Of a stretch of DNA of 7,488 bases, positions 6,421-7,488 are shown piece by piece. Each line of letters starts with the position of its first letter. Within the stretch, counting starts at the first letter, position 1. Below the pieces are notes generated by a model. The model worked only from the letters and a program-made list of their open reading frames with translations. It was not told the origin of the DNA and did not search any database. Origin of the DNA: Candidatus Faecivivens stercoravium (GTDB taxonomy: Bacteria > Bacillota > Clostridia > Oscillospirales > Ruminococcaceae); NCBI GenBank assembly GCA_018712425.1, contig DVHA01000219.1, positions 1 through 7,488 of the forward strand. Reading direction: 5' to 3'. A program made the translations under genes and the position numbers.

Positions 6421-6451
6421 AAGACAAAAAAGAGACGCAAACTGCGTCTCT
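6421..6451 (-). terminator. Leftward intrinsic terminator upstream of the copA promoter
   Basis: Read on the - strand, the arms AGAGACGCA and TGCGTCTCT (6451-6443 and 6439-6431, 9 bp, 3-nt loop) are followed directly by TTTTTGTCTTTT. This is a standard intrinsic terminator shape and would stop read-through from the NSS transporter gene before the copper promoter. It is also one end of the inverted-repeat element at 6431-6658. Confidence 0.65.
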
Positions 6452-6455
6452 CTGA

Positions 6456-6481
6456 CTGTCGAAAAACAAGTTTTTCGACAG
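6456..6481. repeat. Perfect 12-bp palindrome inside the element
   Basis: CTGTCGAAAAAC (6456-6467) and GTTTTTCGACAG (6470-6481) form a perfect stem with a 2-nt AA spacer. Its TGTCGAAAAA core recurs inverted at 6632-6623 as part of the element's right end. It can fold as RNA from either strand or bind a dimeric protein as DNA. Confidence 0.6.
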
Positions 6482-6487
6482 AATAAC

Positions 6488-6529
6488 ATCGGGACTGCAT
6501 GCCTCCCTACGGTCGACACTTGTCCCGAT
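6488..6529. repeat. 8-bp stem in the central part of the element
   Basis: ATCGGGAC (6488-6495) and GTCCCGAT (6522-6529) are perfect inverted copies around a 26-nt loop that itself contains the palindromes GCATGC and GTCGAC. It may be a structural arm of a transcribed repeat; no function is assigned. Confidence 0.4.
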
Positions 6530-6535
6530 CAAGGT

Positions 6536-6568
6536 ATTTTTTCCGCCGTACATGCCGCCGGAAAAAAT
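6536..6568. repeat. 10-bp A/T-flanked stem, terminator-like in both directions
   Basis: ATTTTTTCCG (6536-6545) and CGGAAAAAAT (6559-6568) form a 10-bp stem with a 13-nt loop. The GC part is only 3 bp, so it is a weak terminator at best. It could contribute to ending the NSS transcript. Confidence 0.35.
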
Positions 6569-6683
6569 GTGATTTAAATTTTACAGCGCATCGGAAAGTT
6601 ATCTTTTCCCTTTTAATGGGACTTTTTCGACAAGCTGAGAGACGCAAACTGCGTCTCTTCTCTAAAAAGTGTCGTTTTTCCGG

Positions 6684-7488
6684 TTACGGGAAAAATTTGT
6701 CCTTAATCCCGAGGATAAACAGGAGAATCACAATGGCCGGCAGGACAAAGGTCATATACCCCCGCATCCAGTTCTGGATTTTCAGCCCTTTGCCGGTATT
6801 TGCCTCTTTTTGGAAGTTTTTCCATCCCCATCCGCAGCGGGAGGTACAAAAGAGGACATAGATAAGCGAGCCGAGCGGCAGCCAGATGTTGGAAACAAGG
6901 AAATCTTCCAGGTCGAGTACGGTCGTCCCTTCTCCGAAAGGCGCAAAGCCGTTCCAGAGGTTAAACCCGAATACGCAGGGGAGGGAGAGGGCGATCATCA
7001 GCGGGATGTTGGCCCCGGCTGCCTTTTTGCGGTTCCAGCCGGTCAGGTCCATCCAGCAGGACATGATGTTTTCAAATACCGCCAGCACCGACGAGAACGC
7101 CGCGAAGGCCATAAAGATGAAAAACAGGCTCCCCCAAAGCCGCCCCAGCGGCATATGGTTAAAGATGTTGGGGAGGGTGACAAAGATGAGGTTCGGGCCG
7201 CTGTCCGGCGCGACCCCGAAGGCAAAACAGGCGGGGAAGATAATCAGCCCGGAGGTAAAGGCGACAAAGGTGTCCAGCACCGCAATGTTGGCCGATTCGC
7301 CCAGCAGCGCCCGGTCCTTGCCGATATAGCTGCCGAAAACCGCCATGGAGCCGATGCCGAGGGAGAGGGTAAAAAACGCCTGGTTCATCGCGCCGGCGAT
7401 GACGTTCATTATCCCGATTTCCCGCATCCGCCCCAGTTCGGGGACCAGGTAGAACCGGAGCCCTTCCGCCGAACCCTCGGTTGAAATG
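6684..7488 (-). CDS. Sodium-dependent transporter, NSS (SLC6-like) family, C-terminal part
   Basis: Secondary transporter in the cytoplasmic membrane that couples Na+ entry to uptake of an amino acid or similar small molecule; the substrate cannot be read from the sequence. The visible 267 residues lack the N-terminus, which lies right of the window. The ATG at 7427 is internal, since the frame stays open upstream with a family-like segment (EGLRFYLVP at residues 8-16). FFTLSLG at 38-44 matches the unwound TM6 region of LeuT-type transporters, and FSS at 131-133 matches the TM8 serine pair of the Na2 site. Further hydrophobic helices lie at about 67-91, 117-140, 161-176, 197-214 and 241-261. 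The short C-terminus after the last helix is usual for bacterial members. Stop is TAA (6686-6684). It points toward copA but is separated by a terminator and a separate promoter. Confidence 0.9.
   Translation of the reverse strand, partial: ISTEGSAEGLRFYLVPELGRMREIGIMNVIAGAMNQAFFTLSLGIGSMAVFGSYIGKDRALLGESANIAVLDTFVAFTSGLIIFPACFAFGVAPDSGPNLIFVTLPNIFNHMPLGRLWGSLFFIFMAFAAFSSVLAVFENIMSCWMDLTGWNRKKAAGANIPLMIALSLPCVFGFNLWNGFAPFGEGTTVLDLEDFLVSNIWLPLGSLIYVLFCTSRCGWGWKNFQKEANTGKGLKIQNWMRGYMTFVLPAIVILLFILGIKDKFFP

Larger units (their letters stand above)
6431..6658. repeat. Hairpin-rich element bounded by ~36-bp imperfect inverted repeats
   Basis: The left end (6431-6466, + strand) and right end (6658-6623, - strand) match at about 30 of 36 positions. 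Each consists of the 9-bp hairpin AGAGACGCA/TGCGTCTCT, then C, a variable 4-mer (TGAC or AGCT), then TGTCGAAAAA. The loop also differs (AAC versus GTT read in the same direction). Several further stems lie inside and there is no credible protein gene, so it is most likely a non-autonomous dispersed repeat (MITE- or REP-like). No clear target-site duplication was found, which leaves its mobile nature unproven. It fills most of the 380-bp gap between copA and the NSS gene. Confidence 0.55.

Noticed and set aside
6332..6553. 73-residue - strand frame beginning in the inverted-repeat element
   Set aside because: It runs through the terminator, the copA promoter and the CsoR palindrome, and has no good ribosome binding site. 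It is best explained as chance translation of a structured repeat.
7425..7427. ATG as the start of the NSS transporter
   Set aside because: The frame remains open to the window edge and the upstream residues match the family, so this Met is internal and the gene is cut by the window.
6669..7484. 271-residue + strand frame opposite the NSS transporter
   Set aside because: Antisense shadow; very rich in charged residues and Gly/Pro, with no domain, opposite a clear membrane transporter.

Overview
The window looks like chromosomal DNA from a GC-rich member of the Firmicutes, most likely a clostridial gut-type lineage related to Oscillospiraceae/Ruminococcaceae. The main reason is the block tlyA-nadK-argR-recN, a conserved Firmicutes gene order. 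GC-rich coding regions with AT-rich intergenic gaps, strong AGGAGG-type ribosome binding sites and consensus sigma-A promoters agree with this. The family-level placement is inference.

Left half (1-3276, + strand): the 3' end of a TlyA-type rRNA methyltransferase gene, then NAD kinase, the arginine repressor ArgR and the DNA repair ATPase RecN. Gaps are 6, 36 and 12 bp and no terminator is visible between genes, so they probably form one transcription unit. RecN ends at an AT-rich gap. No spo0A follows; instead the next genes converge on recN from the other strand.

Gap 3277-3412: this holds a 12-bp GC-rich hairpin just after csoR that can serve as terminator from both sides. It also holds a perfect consensus sigma-A promoter (TTGACA, 17 bp, TATAAT) that points into the 3' end of recN on the antisense strand, followed by a ribosome binding site and a tiny ORF. 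No ordinary gene explains it.

Middle (3413-6405, - strand): a copper-export operon, promoter - CsoR-type operator - copA - csoR. CopA is a Cu+ P1B-ATPase with a CopZ-like metal-binding domain fused at its C-terminus. An intact Shine-Dalgarno sequence and ATG lie inside the copA frame exactly where a free CopZ would begin. The copA stop overlaps the csoR start (ATGA). The likely logic: apo-CsoR binds the palindrome just downstream of the transcription start, Cu+ releases it, and pump, chaperone domain and repressor are made together.

Right (6406-7488): a 228-bp hairpin-rich segment bounded by imperfect 36-bp inverted repeats, probably a dispersed MITE-like or REP-like element, which supplies a leftward intrinsic terminator upstream of copA. 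Beyond it lies the C-terminal part of a neurotransmitter:sodium symporter (NSS) family transporter on the - strand, cut by the window edge.

No rRNA, tRNA, CRISPR array or transposase gene was seen.
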